Assembly: GCA_031430575.1 (NCBI GenBank)
Contig: JANPBT010000005.1
Location: 1 to 64,000, forward strand
DNA length: 64,000 bases
Direction: 5' to 3'
From: JANMDS01 sp031430575
Lineage (GTDB): Bacteria; Pseudomonadota; Gammaproteobacteria; Burkholderiales; Casimicrobiaceae
Part shown: positions 1-8,412 of the stretch, one piece after another
Position numbering within the stretch: position 1 is the first letter of the stretch
Layout of the letters: the number at the start of each line of letters is the position of its first letter
Notes under the pieces: model-generated
Told to the model about the DNA's origin: nothing
Database searches by the model: none
Seen by the model: only the letters and a program-made list of their open reading frames with translations
Position numbers and translations under genes: made by a program

Positions 1-372
1 CGATAAGGCGGTGGCGAGTGCGACCGATTCATTGAGTGTTGGGCTTCCCGCAGCTAAAAGAAACTTAATATCGACTGGAATGGTGAGTTCCGTAATGCCG
101 TGCATCGTCGCGACTAATGCGGCGACAATCGCGGCAGCGCAGGCCGCAATGACGACTTGCCCCGCCGTAGCGAGTGTGTTTTTGCTGCGCACGAGGCTTG
201 AGAAAAATAGGCTGGTACCGGCAATTCCGGCGATGATCGCGAATAGGAAAGATAAGAATGTTGTGCCGTTGCCGCGTGGCGCGTGCGTCGGCGAGGCGGT
301 ATGCACTGCCAACGCAGGGTCGCAGAGGCAGAGCGCGACACATCCCCACAGCGCTACGTACTGCCTGTTCAT
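1..372 (-). CDS. Unrecognised membrane protein, N-terminal part (cut by window edge)
   Basis: The reverse strand is open from an ATG at 372 to base 1, giving 124 codons whose C-terminus lies outside the window. Residues 1-22 look like a signal peptide (hydrophobic VALWGCVALCLC, ending ALA). Two strongly hydrophobic segments follow, at about residues 39-57 (FLSFLFAIIAGIAG) and 72-88 (VVIAACAAAIVAALVA), so at least two membrane passes are likely. I preferred this frame to the opposite-strand ORF because only this one has coherent signal and membrane segments. I do not recognise the family. It has no partner on its 5' side: a terminator-bearing gap of about 295 bp separates it from the binding-protein gene. 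Confidence 0.6.
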   Translation of the reverse strand, partial: MNRQYVALWGCVALCLCDPALAVHTASPTHAPRGNGTTFLSFLFAIIAGIAGTSLFFSSLVRSKNTLATAGQVVIAACAAAIVAALVATMHGITELTIPVDIKFLLAAGSPTLNESVALATALS

Positions 373-536
373 GTTTACTTTCTAGCTTATCCCACTAATA
401 TTGCATTTATACCATGTGGATTAAATGTATTATTTAATTTAAATGGCATATTTCATGATGCTGATGTGAAGTCACTGTGCTTTCCGCAACAGTGCTTTAC
501 CGATTGAAAGCTGAAAGATGCAGTTCGTCGTAACGC

Positions 537-581
537 AAAAAAACATAAAAAAATCCTCAGCGCTTTTGGGCGACTGAGGAT
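537..581 (-). terminator. Rho-independent terminator downstream of the binding-protein gene
   Basis: An 8-bp perfect stem (553-560 with 574-581, ATCCTCAG/CTGAGGAT) closes a 13-nt loop. Read on the minus strand it is followed by a run of six to seven T and then a second T tract. It lies about 90 bp beyond the stop of the minus-strand gene ending at 668. The rest of the 373-667 gap shows no gene. Confidence 0.75.
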
Positions 582-667
582 CTATACCGTATCGACTGTG
601 GGCAGATTACGCGCGTTGCCGGTCTAAAACATCGGCAAAACGCTTCTGCGCGCGATCACTAGCGACG

Positions 668-1876
668 CTACTTAATGACCCGCAGCCGCTTCACCACTTC
701 ATCGGTTGGAATCACGTCTTTACCGTCAACATAGCGCCAGCCGGTCATGACGCCTTTGCCATCACGCAGCGCCAAGCGACCGACGTATGCGCCCATCGTC
801 GATTGCTGATCTTGGGCGCGCCAGAGCACTTTGCCGAAGGGAGTGTCGGTCGTCAGCCCGCGCATGGTCGCAAGCATCTTATCGGTGTCCGTGCTGTTGG
901 CTTTTTTGAGCATGGTTGCGATGGCCTTGATCGTTGCGTAGCCAACGACTGAGCCTAAGCGTGGCGAATCTTTATAGCGGGCTTGATAAGCATCACGAAA
1001 CGCTTTATGCTCAGCGGTATTGATCTCTTGCCATGGGTAGCCGGTGACCAGCCAATCCGGTGGAGTTTCGTCTTTGAGTGGATCAAGATACTCAGGCTCG
1101 CCAGAAAGTAAGCTCACCACGGGAATGCCTTTAAACAAACCACGGGTATTACCTTCGCGTACAAATTTTTGTAAATCTGCGCCAAAGGTGACGTTAAAAA
1201 CCGCATCGACTTTGGCATCGAGCAATGCTTGCACGACCGAGCCTGCGTCAATCTTACCCAATGGCGGAGCTTGCTCGATGAAAGTAACGCCGCCTGCTGG
1301 CTGGGCAGAGATTAGCAATTTCTTGAATGATTCTGCCGCAGATTGGCCGTATTCATAGTTTGGGTAAACAATACCCCAACGCTTTTTGTTCATCTTGGCC
1401 GCATCTGGGATGAGCATCGCCGTTTGCATGTAAGTCGATGCGCGTAGGCGGAAGGTATAAGGATTACCGTTTTGCCAGACGATTTTGTCGGTCAATGGCT
1501 CAGCGGCGACAAACATCACTTTTTGCTTGGCCGCAAAGTCGGTCACCGCGAGCCCGATATTAGACAGAAATGTGCCAGTGAGCAACACTACTTTTTCGCG
1601 TGAGACGAGCTCTTCGGCAACGCGCACTGCGTCTGCTGGGCTGCCGTTGTCGTCACGGGAAATAACTTCTAATTTCCTACCGTTAATGCCGCCGGACGCG
1701 TTGACTTCCTCGACCGCCAATTCCCAGCCTTTTTTGTAGGGCTCTAAAAAGGCAGGTTGCGCCTTGTAGCTATTAATTTCGCCGATCTTGATCGTATTTT
1801 GGGCAAAAACTGCGCCGCAGGTAAGACCAACCGAAACGGCTGCCACATTTGCCAGCATTTTTGACGCGAATTTCAT
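668..1876 (-). CDS. ABC transporter periplasmic substrate-binding protein, branched-chain amino acid (LivK-like) family
   Basis: A 402-aa protein with a clear Sec signal peptide (MKFASKMLANVAAVSVGL, cleavage near VFA-Q at residue 25-26) followed by a Peripla_BP_6 type domain. Typical starting features are KIGEINSY, then GWELAVEEVNASGGINGRK and the RDDNGSPADAVRVAEEL segment that forms part of the ligand cleft. It should capture an amino acid or similar small ligand in the periplasm. No permease or ATPase genes are next to it in this window, so the substrate cannot be inferred from neighbours. The start is supported by GGGGAG just upstream. A dispersed-repeat copy (1810-1823) lies inside the signal peptide and encodes TCGAVFAQ around the predicted cleavage site. 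Confidence 0.88.
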   Translation of the reverse strand: MKFASKMLANVAAVSVGLTCGAVFAQNTIKIGEINSYKAQPAFLEPYKKGWELAVEEVNASGGINGRKLEVISRDDNGSPADAVRVAEELVSREKVVLLTGTFLSNIGLAVTDFAAKQKVMFVAAEPLTDKIVWQNGNPYTFRLRASTYMQTAMLIPDAAKMNKKRWGIVYPNYEYGQSAAESFKKLLISAQPAGGVTFIEQAPPLGKIDAGSVVQALLDAKVDAVFNVTFGADLQKFVREGNTRGLFKGIPVVSLLSGEPEYLDPLKDETPPDWLVTGYPWQEINTAEHKAFRDAYQARYKDSPRLGSVVGYATIKAIATMLKKANSTDTDKMLATMRGLTTDTPFGKVLWRAQDQQSTMGAYVGRLALRDGKGVMTGWRYVDGKDVIPTDEVVKRLRVIK

Positions 1877-1913
1877 TTCAACTCCCCGAAAAAACAGAAA
1901 AATTTATCTCCGA

Positions 1914-2705
1914 CTACCAAAGCTTCCACCACGGTTTTTTGGCCTGCGCGGCGTCAGCAGGAAACGTACGCTCCATCACGCGCCCGGCATCTTTGGCCAA
2001 CTCGGGCTTGCCGAGTTTGGTGTAGCTGTTGGCCAAAATATCGAGGGCTTGTTTGGCCGCGGGTGTCTCTGGGTAACTGGTCATTGCTAATTGCGCCCGG
2101 TTGACTGCGGCAACGTACGCGCCGCGGTTGTAGTAGTAGCGAGCGACGTGCACCTCATAATCGGCCAGTGAGTTGATTAAATGCTGCATGCGCAATCGCG
2201 CGTCGTTTGCGTATTGGCTATTGGGGTATTTTTCGGCCAACTCTCGAAACGTGGCGTAAGACTCGCGACGGGCTTTGGGGTCGCGCTCGCTGATGTCTTC
2301 ATTGGCTAAAAATTTGAAGATGCCCAACTCATCGCCAAAAAGGGAAAGCCCCTTTAAGTAATACGCGTAGTCAACGTTGACGTTGGTTGGGTAAAGCTTA
2401 ATAAATCGATCCGCGCCGCCCACAGCCGTGGCGTGCTCGCCTGTTTTGTAGTTTGCCCACGCGCCATCTAAAATGGCTTGCTGGGCTTGCGCGCCATAGG
2501 GGAATTTAGCTTCAAAGGCTTCGTAGAGCTTGATCGCACGGGCGTAGTCACTATTATTGAGCGCTTCTTTTGCTTCGCGAAACATTTTGTCGGACGAGCC
2601 TTCAGAAAGCTCATCTTTTTTGCCGCCGAACATGCCGCCAAACACGCTGCAGCCCGCCAGCGAAAAAACGCAAAGCATAACGATAAGGAGTCTAAGTGCG
2701 CGCAT
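1914..2705 (-). CDS. bamD: Outer membrane protein assembly factor BamD
   Basis: A 263-aa lipoprotein with TPR repeats, the essential BamD (ComL) component of the beta-barrel assembly machinery on the periplasmic face of the outer membrane. The lipoprotein signal (MRALRLLIVMLCVFSLAGC) ends in a lipobox with the acylated Cys at residue 19. TPR-like segments follow (YARAIKLYEAFEAKFPYGAQAQQAIL; YPNSQYANDARLRMQHL), and the Ser/Asp-rich KDELSEGSSDKMFREAKEAL region is typical of the N-terminus. I moved the start 28 codons downstream of the longest frame, to 2705, because it puts the lipoprotein signal first. It is divergent from rluD, an arrangement also seen in Escherichia coli. Confidence 0.93.
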   Translation of the reverse strand: MRALRLLIVMLCVFSLAGCSVFGGMFGGKKDELSEGSSDKMFREAKEALNNSDYARAIKLYEAFEAKFPYGAQAQQAILDGAWANYKTGEHATAVGGADRFIKLYPTNVNVDYAYYLKGLSLFGDELGIFKFLANEDISERDPKARRESYATFRELAEKYPNSQYANDARLRMQHLINSLADYEVHVARYYYNRGAYVAAVNRAQLAMTSYPETPAAKQALDILANSYTKLGKPELAKDAGRVMERTFPADAAQAKKPWWKLW

Positions 2706-2768
2706 AGCGTAAAGTTTGGGTTGCAGTGAATATTCGATTATAAGGGCGCGAACGTATGCGCCAACACA

Positions 2769-3689
2769 ATGACAGATGATGCAGCGCATAACGCGCGATG
2801 GCGGGTTACCGCCGACTTTAACGGCGTGCGGCTAGACGCCGCGCTCGCAACCCTAATGCCGACGCACTCGCGCAGCCGAATCACGCAGTGGATTAAGCGC
2901 GGTGAGGTGTTGCTCAATGGCGCACCGGCCAAGCCAAGCGAAAAAGTCTGGATTGACTCCGAAATTGTTGTCACCGCGCAAACCCAGATCCAGACCGAAG
3001 ATGCGCCAGAAGAAATCGCGTTGGACGTGATTTACGCCGATGACCACATTTTGGTCATCAATAAGCCCGTCGGCTTGGTTGTCCACCCGGGCGCTGGCAA
3101 TCGCGATGGCACTCTACTCAACGCCCTGTTGCATTTCGCACCGCAGGTATCGTTAGTCGCCCGCGCAGGCATCGTGCACCGTCTCGATAAAGATACCAGT
3201 GGCTTAATGGTCGTTGCCAAAACCGAAGTGGCGCAGACCGCCCTTGTCCGTCAGCTGCAATCGCGCACGGTCACCCGCGAATACGTCGCGCTCGTGCATG
3301 GCGATCTACCTGCGGCGCAGATTGTTGAGGGGAATATCGGCCGCCACCCAACCCTGCGCACCAAAATGACGGTTTTGGAAAGCGGAGGCAAGCCCGCGGT
3401 GACGCACATTAAGCCACTTGTGCATTTTGAGAAGCATACGCTGGTCTGCTGCAAGCTCGAGACCGGGCGCACCCACCAGATCCGCGTGCATTTATCTTAT
3501 ATTGGCTTCCCGCTCGTGGGCGATAGTGTGTACGGCAAAAAGCGCTCATCGCCGCCGTTTCCGCGGCAAGCGCTGCACGCGCAGGCACTCGAAATTATTC
3601 ATCCCACGACCGAAAAAGCGATGCGCTGGGAAGCACCGATGCCCGCTGATCTTGAGGCACTGCTCGAAAGTTTAGAAGGCGGCGAATGA
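2769..3689 (+). CDS. rluD: 23S rRNA pseudouridine synthase RluD
   Basis: A 306-aa RluA-family pseudouridine synthase; RluD modifies U1911, U1915 and U1917 in helix 69 of 23S rRNA. An N-terminal S4 RNA-binding domain (residues about 18-80, with RLDAALATLMPTHSRSRITQWIKRGEV) precedes the catalytic domain. The catalytic Asp sits in GIVHRLDKDTSGL near residue 139, and the RTHQIRVHL motif is near the C-terminus. Its last four bases overlap the start of pgeF, so the two are probably co-transcribed. It carries one exact dispersed-repeat copy (3307-3320, read as LPAAQI) and a weak one near 3138 (FAPQVS). Confidence 0.95.
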   Translation: MTDDAAHNARWRVTADFNGVRLDAALATLMPTHSRSRITQWIKRGEVLLNGAPAKPSEKVWIDSEIVVTAQTQIQTEDAPEEIALDVIYADDHILVINKPVGLVVHPGAGNRDGTLLNALLHFAPQVSLVARAGIVHRLDKDTSGLMVVAKTEVAQTALVRQLQSRTVTREYVALVHGDLPAAQIVEGNIGRHPTLRTKMTVLESGGKPAVTHIKPLVHFEKHTLVCCKLETGRTHQIRVHLSYIGFPLVGDSVYGKKRSSPPFPRQALHAQALEIIHPTTEKAMRWEAPMPADLEALLESLEGGE

Positions 3690-4426
3690 GCGCAGATTGG
3701 CTTACCCCTGATTGGCCGTTGCCGGCCAATGTGCGCGCGGTGGTCACCACCCGCAGTGGTGGCGTGAGCGCGGGTGAATATGGCTCAATGAACGTTGGCA
3801 AATCCAGCGGTGATGCGAGCGAAAATGTGGCAATTAACCGCCAGCGGCTCGCTGATTACGTCGGTAAACCGATGCGCTGGCTGCATCAAGTTCACGGTCA
3901 CCGGGCGGTGGACGCCAGTGCGATCAGCGACGGCGAACAAGCCGATGCCCAACATACCTGCGGCGCAGATTTGGCGTGTGTGGTGATGATTGCCGACTGC
4001 ATGCCGGTGCTGTTTGCCGCTGCCGATGGCAGCTGCGTCGCGGCTGCACATGCCGGTTGGCGTGGGATGAGCCATGGCGTACTCGAAAATACGATTGCGG
4101 CGATGAAAATACCTGCGGCGCAGATTTCGGCCTGGATGGGGCCGTGCATCGGTCCGTTAAAGTTTGAAGTTGGCGGTGACGTGCTCGCTGCTTTTTGTAA
4201 TGGCTATCCTGCTGCAAAAAATGCGTTCACCCCCCGCCCGCATCTGCCCGGGAAATATCTTTGCGATTTGCCGATGCTCGCGCGGATGCGACTGCATGCG
4301 GCGGGCGTTGAGCAGGTTTATGGCGGAACTTTCTGCACGATGAGCGCACCGACGCAATTTTTTTCTTATCGCCGCGTTCAAAAAAGTGGACGCATGGCCG
4401 CCGCAATATGGAAAACTACGGGTTAA
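3686..4426 (+). CDS. pgeF: Peptidoglycan editing factor PgeF (YfiH, multicopper-like purine nucleoside enzyme)
   Basis: A 246-aa YfiH/DUF152 family protein. Family members remove misincorporated amino acids during murein synthesis and have been reported to act on purine nucleosides. Diagnostic motifs are LHQVHG, the metal/active-site segment IADCMPVLF, AAHAGWRG, and MGPCIGP near residue 153. It overlaps rluD by 4 bp (ATGA), as expected for the conserved bamD/rluD-pgeF locus. Two exact repeat copies, 155 bp apart and in the same orientation, are read as HTCGADLA (3955-3968), just before the IADC motif, and as IPAAQIS (4110-4123). Confidence 0.9.
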   Translation: MSADWLTPDWPLPANVRAVVTTRSGGVSAGEYGSMNVGKSSGDASENVAINRQRLADYVGKPMRWLHQVHGHRAVDASAISDGEQADAQHTCGADLACVVMIADCMPVLFAAADGSCVAAAHAGWRGMSHGVLENTIAAMKIPAAQISAWMGPCIGPLKFEVGGDVLAAFCNGYPAAKNAFTPRPHLPGKYLCDLPMLARMRLHAAGVEQVYGGTFCTMSAPTQFFSYRRVQKSGRMAAAIWKTTG

Positions 4427-4447
4427 CCCTTTTTTAAAAGATTTCGC

Positions 4448-5056
4448 ATGAGCGCCTGGACTGCCAAAACCCGATTCCTCCCCATCATCACGATCAACGA
4501 TGCCAACGACGCCGAGCCGCTGGCAAATGCCTTGCTTGAAGGCGGCATTGACGCCATAGAGATTACCTTGCGCACGCCAGCAGCGATTGAAGCCATCGAG
4601 CGCATTGCCAAATCTGCGCCGCAGGTACACGTCGGTGCGGGCACCATTTTGTCAGTCGCTGATTTCGAGCGCGCGCATAACGCTGGCGCTACGTATTTTG
4701 TAAGCCCAGGCTTTGACCCTGCAATTGCCCATTGGCCGCTTGAGAAAAAATTGCTGTGGCTCGCAGGCACGCAAACTGCGAGCGAAGTGATGGTCGCGCG
4801 GCGCATGGGTTTTCTCGCGTTGAAATTTTTTCCCGCCGAGACCGCTGGCGGGCTTGATCATCTCAAAAATCTCGCGCCTGTATTCCCTGATGTGAAATTC
4901 TGCCCGACCGGTGGCATCGCGCGTGAGCGGGTCAAAGACTATCTCGCCCTGCCAAATGTAATGATGGTCGGCGGCTCATGGGTTGCTCCCAATCCGATGA
5001 TAAAGTTAAAGGATTGGAAAGGCATTACCGCGCTCGCGCGCACGGTTGGCGCGTAA
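4448..5056 (+). CDS. eda: KDPG/KHG aldolase (2-dehydro-3-deoxyphosphogluconate aldolase)
   Basis: A 202-aa class I aldolase of the Entner-Doudoroff pathway that splits KDPG to pyruvate and glyceraldehyde-3-phosphate. A (beta/alpha)8 barrel is indicated by FLPIITINDANDAEPLANALLEGG, the VGAGTI strand and the FVSPGFDP motif. The Schiff-base Lys is in LKFFPAE at about residue 126, and CPTGGI forms the phosphate site. An upstream edd or zwf gene is not present, and the neighbour pgeF is functionally unrelated. The repeat copy 4614-4627 is read as KSAPQVHVGAG, directly before the conserved glycine strand. Confidence 0.95.
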   Translation: MSAWTAKTRFLPIITINDANDAEPLANALLEGGIDAIEITLRTPAAIEAIERIAKSAPQVHVGAGTILSVADFERAHNAGATYFVSPGFDPAIAHWPLEKKLLWLAGTQTASEVMVARRMGFLALKFFPAETAGGLDHLKNLAPVFPDVKFCPTGGIARERVKDYLALPNVMMVGGSWVAPNPMIKLKDWKGITALARTVGA

Positions 5057-5474
5057 AGCGGTGCCACGCGTCGTTCGGCGATTATTCATGCTGCTGGCGC
5101 TTGCTGCGCCATTCGTCGCCGCCGCGCTTTTTGTTTTTTATACGGTTGAGCGCGATGTGACCGTGGCCGATGCGATCTCCGCTCGCGTGATGGATCGCAA
5201 AGGCGCACAAGCACTTAACGAACGGATATTGAGCTCACCGCAGCGGGTTGAATTTCTCGCCTGGCTGCGCCGGCACGAGCAAGGGTGGAAGGCAACTTCG
5301 TCTGACTTTGCGCCTGGCGATATTATCGTGTCGCTCTCGCACCGGCAGCAAGGCATAACCACCGTGCACCTAACCGATACTCAGTTACGTCTTAAGACCG
5401 ACCGCAATCAATACGTTAAAACAATCGGCACCGAAGATGCCTTTGAGCTGCTCGCGCTCCTAGGCTATCGGTAG
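5046..5474 (+). CDS. Hypothetical membrane-anchored protein
   Basis: A 142-aa protein with an N-terminal basic stretch (ARKAVPRVVRR) followed by one hydrophobic helix (LFMLLALAAPFVAAALFVFY, residues about 13-32). The rest is a soluble domain with mixed charge that I do not recognise. The frame begins with TTG inside the last codons of eda. An internal ATG at 5088 would begin at MLLALAAP and shorten the positive anchor, so I kept the longer form. It ends 3 bp before the convergent phoH stop, so both genes are tightly packed. The function is unknown. Confidence 0.6.
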   Translation: MARKAVPRVVRRLFMLLALAAPFVAAALFVFYTVERDVTVADAISARVMDRKGAQALNERILSSPQRVEFLAWLRRHEQGWKATSSDFAPGDIIVSLSHRQQGITTVHLTDTQLRLKTDRNQYVKTIGTEDAFELLALLGYR

Positions 5475-5477
5475 CGT

Positions 5478-6899
5478 TTACAGCGTTTCAGAAGCGTAAT
5501 CGGCCAATCGCGAGCGCTCACCGCGCATGAGTGTGATGTGCCCAGAGTGTGGCCAGCCTTTAAAGCGATCCACCACGTGCGTTAAGCCAGAAGAGCCTTC
5601 GGTCAAGTAGGGCGTATCAATCTGTGCGATATTGCCCAGACACACGACTTTGCTCCCGGGCCCAGCGCGGGTGATCAGCGTTTTCATTTGCTTGGCCGTT
5701 AAATTTTGAGCTTCATCGATGATGAGAAATTTATTGATGAAGGTGCGTCCACGCATGAAGTTGAGTGATTTAATTTTGATCCGACTCCGAATCAAATCGT
5801 TAGTGGCTGCCCGACCCCAATCGCCGCCATCGATTGAAGGCTGTGTGAGCACTTCAAGATTGTCTTCGAGTGCGCCCATCCACGGGGTCATTTTCTCTTC
5901 TTCCGTTCCTGGCAAAAAGCCGATATCTTCTCCGACCGGCACCGTCACGCGGGTGACGATAATTTCGTTGTAGCGCTTATCGTCCAGCGATTGCGCGAGG
6001 CCCGCAGCGAGCGTGAGCAGCGTTTTGCCGGTGCCAGCTTGCCCGAGCAGCGTGACCAACTCGATCTGCGGATCCATCAATAAATTGAGTGCAAAATTTT
6101 GCTCGGCGTTGCGTGCGGTAATGCCCCAAATTGCGCCTTTCTCATGCATATGATCGGTCAGCGCGCGCAGGGTTGCAGTGTTGCCTGAAATTTCATCGAC
6201 GCGTAATTGCGTCGTGCCATGCCGAGCGTCGCCCTCGACGAGGAGCAATTGATTGATGAGCCACGACGCAACCAAAGGCCCGGTCACGCGGTAGCAGGCG
6301 ATGCCTTTTTCTTGCCACGACTCCAGTTTTTTGCCATGCGAAACCCAAAAATTTGCAGGCAAGGTGCTCGCGCCGGAGTAGAGCAGGTCACTATCTTCCA
6401 ACACTTTATCGTTGAAATAATCTTCAGAAGCCAACCCGAGCGCTCGCGCTTTGATGCGCATATTGATATCTTTCGATACCAAAATCACCGGCTGCTTTTT
6501 GGTTTGCGCAAGCGCCGCACAAACGCCCAAAATTTGGTTATCGGCCTTGCCGCCGGCTAAGCTCGGTGGTAAATCGGCATGAAGTGCTTGTGTTTGCAGA
6601 TAGAGCTTACCGGTTGCCGCTTTATTGCCAGTGGCCGTAAGCGCGAAGCCCGCCTCAAGCGCGCCGCCATCGGTGTTGACGATTTGATCGAGAAGCCGAC
6701 TTGCTTGTCGGGCGTTTCTGGAGGCCTCACTCATGCCCTTTTTATGATTATCCATCTCCTCAAGCACGAAGATCGGGATAAATAAATCATGCTCCTGAAA
6801 TCGCGCGAGGCACGTCGGGTCATGCATCAACACATTGGTATCGAGCACGAAAAGCTTGGGTGTGGGGAGGGAGGATTTGGTGGTTTTTTTGGTCGCCAT
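5478..6899 (-). CDS. PhoH family ATPase with N-terminal PIN domain (PhoH2 type)
   Basis: A 473-aa protein with an N-terminal PIN ribonuclease domain (acidic residue in FVLDTNVLMHDP near residue 20; further acidic site in VSKDINMRIKA) fused to a PhoH P-loop ATPase. Walker A is LLGQAGTGKTLLTL (about residues 285-298) and Walker B is FLIIDEAQNLT. PIN-PhoH fusions are reported to act as RNA-unwinding ribonucleases. No repeat copy lies inside the gene, but an inverted pair lies just upstream (6908-6983). It is co-directional with bcp and the arn genes. Confidence 0.92.
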   Translation of the reverse strand: MATKKTTKSSLPTPKLFVLDTNVLMHDPTCLARFQEHDLFIPIFVLEEMDNHKKGMSEASRNARQASRLLDQIVNTDGGALEAGFALTATGNKAATGKLYLQTQALHADLPPSLAGGKADNQILGVCAALAQTKKQPVILVSKDINMRIKARALGLASEDYFNDKVLEDSDLLYSGASTLPANFWVSHGKKLESWQEKGIACYRVTGPLVASWLINQLLLVEGDARHGTTQLRVDEISGNTATLRALTDHMHEKGAIWGITARNAEQNFALNLLMDPQIELVTLLGQAGTGKTLLTLAAGLAQSLDDKRYNEIIVTRVTVPVGEDIGFLPGTEEEKMTPWMGALEDNLEVLTQPSIDGGDWGRAATNDLIRSRIKIKSLNFMRGRTFINKFLIIDEAQNLTAKQMKTLITRAGPGSKVVCLGNIAQIDTPYLTEGSSGLTHVVDRFKGWPHSGHITLMRGERSRLADYASETL

Positions 6900-6907
6900 T
6901 TCCGCTT

Positions 6908-6983
6908 TATACCTGCGGCGCAGAATTTACGATTTCTAAACGTCTGCGAGGTCAAAAAGCGGCAAATCTGCGCCGCAGGTATT
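6908..6983. repeat. Inverted pair of the dispersed repeat between bcp and phoH
   Basis: A plus-orientation copy at 6910-6923 and a reverse copy at 6968-6981 face each other across 44 bp. They could form a 14-bp stem with a long loop. There is no T tract directly after either arm, so a simple intrinsic terminator is not supported. Confidence 0.85.
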
Positions 6984-7015
6984 GCGCTGATTTCGTAGTG
7001 CAGGCTACCAAAGCG

Positions 7016-7465
7016 TCACATTGCTGTCACAAACGCTAGCACTGCATCGACATGCCCCGGCACTTTAACGCCACGCCATTCTTTCGCGAGCGCGCCATTG
7101 CGATCGATGATGAAAGTGCTGCGCTCGATGCCGCGCACCTGCTTACCATACATATTTTTATTTTTCATCACTGCAAATTGCGCGCAGAGCGCTTCCTCAG
7201 TATCCGCGATGAGCGGGAATGGAAAATTAAATTTTGCGCAAAACTTATCGTGCGATTTCACGGTATCTCGGGAGACGCCAACGATCATCGCGTTTAATTT
7301 TTCGAAAGCTGCGAAGTTGGTAGCGAAATCTTGGCCTTCGACCGTGCAACCCGGGGTGTCGTCGCGCGGGTAAAAATAGAGCACGACGATTTTGCCGCGC
7401 TGCGCCGACAATGAAAAAATGCCACCACCGGAAATGGGTAAAGTGAAATCAGAAATTACAGACAT
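7016..7465 (-). CDS. bcp: Thioredoxin-dependent peroxiredoxin, Bcp/PrxQ family
   Basis: A 149-aa peroxiredoxin that reduces hydrogen peroxide and organic hydroperoxides in the cytoplasm. The conserved FYPRDDTPGCTVEGQDF segment places the peroxidatic Cys at about residue 41. Many PrxQ proteins have a resolving Cys five residues later (for example E. coli TPGCTVQAC); here that position is not Cys, so a one-Cys or alternative resolving mechanism is likely. RSTFIIDRNG and VPGHVDAVL near the end are typical. It is the last gene of the minus-strand run after arnD, with a 25-bp gap. Confidence 0.92.
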   Translation of the reverse strand: MSVISDFTLPISGGGIFSLSAQRGKIVVLYFYPRDDTPGCTVEGQDFATNFAAFEKLNAMIVGVSRDTVKSHDKFCAKFNFPFPLIADTEEALCAQFAVMKNKNMYGKQVRGIERSTFIIDRNGALAKEWRGVKVPGHVDAVLAFVTAM

Positions 7466-7490
7466 TGCAGAGGTCTCGATTGATTTGGAA

Positions 7491-8408
7491 CTAAGCGTAG
7501 GCCGCGCCTTGGGTTACCAGCGCCCCACTTCGGCCCGGAATTTCGCGCCAGCTAATTTCATGGTGACGTAGCGCGCTGGTATCGGTTGCGCCCGCTAAAG
7601 CAGAAAGTGCGCATAGGCTGTAGCCCTGCGCCTTCCAGCCGATGATGAGCGCTTCCATCGTCTCCAAGAGCGCTAATCCTTCGAGCTCCGCGTGCAGGGT
7701 ATAGACATGATCTTGCTTGCCATGGGCGGTGCGCCCGAGCATATATTCCGCAACATTTTTTTCAGTAATGTGATCGGTACCGATCAATTCATCTAGCGTC
7801 GGCAGCGTCGTGAAAAATTGCGGAACTTGAATCGGCTCGCCCCGCACCATTGGCAGAAATGCGCCGCCGCCCGCTTGATCGGTACGGCCATCGCTGCAAT
7901 GCGTAAAGCCCATTTGTTGGGTAAGTCGCAGCGCGTGGACGTTCATCTGCCATCCAGCCGCGCCGTGTACCTGCGGCGCAGATCCGAAGATTTCGGTATA
8001 GCGCTCGACTGCGCGCTGCATGTGATCCTGCGTCCAGTGTGCGCCCGCGGCCATCACGCCGTCTTGCCAGGTCACATGATCCCAACAATGAATGCCACAC
8101 TCAAAGCCAGCATCGCGCGTCGCGCGCATCACGGCTGCGCCGCGTTTGCCGATATCGGGCCCGGGCAGTAATGTGCCGTAAAGTAAGGTCTTATAGCCAT
8201 AGTGGCTGGTCACGTTGGTGCGCTTAACTTTCTGCAAGAAACCTTTGCGGAAAACCCGCTTGATCGCGCGCCCGGTGTGATCGGGGCCGAGACTAAAGAG
8301 AAAGGTCGCGCCGACGGCATGCTTTTGAAAAAGTGCAATGAGCCGCGGCACGCCTTCAAGGGTGCCCTTCAACGTATCGACGTCAACTTTGAGTACTAGA
8401 AACGGCAT
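7491..8408 (-). CDS. arnD: 4-deoxy-4-formamido-L-arabinose-phosphoundecaprenol deformylase ArnD
   Basis: A 305-aa polysaccharide deacetylase (NodB-like) that removes the formyl group from undecaprenyl-phosphate-Ara4FN, committing the sugar to lipid A transfer. The N-terminal KVDVDTLKGTLEGVP contains the metal-binding Asp, and GIHCWDHVTWQD carries the His-x3-His-like metal site. The YTLHAELEG region near the C-terminus holds the other catalytic His. It is the seventh gene of the arn cluster and starts 4 bp after the stop of the decarboxylase gene. The repeat copy 7968-7981 is read as SAPQVHGAAG. Confidence 0.93.
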   Translation of the reverse strand: MPFLVLKVDVDTLKGTLEGVPRLIALFQKHAVGATFLFSLGPDHTGRAIKRVFRKGFLQKVKRTNVTSHYGYKTLLYGTLLPGPDIGKRGAAVMRATRDAGFECGIHCWDHVTWQDGVMAAGAHWTQDHMQRAVERYTEIFGSAPQVHGAAGWQMNVHALRLTQQMGFTHCSDGRTDQAGGGAFLPMVRGEPIQVPQFFTTLPTLDELIGTDHITEKNVAEYMLGRTAHGKQDHVYTLHAELEGLALLETMEALIIGWKAQGYSLCALSALAGATDTSALRHHEISWREIPGRSGALVTQGAAYA

Positions 8409-8412
8409 CGGG

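Noticed and set aside
11..385. 124-aa plus-strand ORF at the left edge
   Set aside because: The opposite strand encodes a coherent signal peptide and membrane helices through the same bases; this ORF is its shadow.
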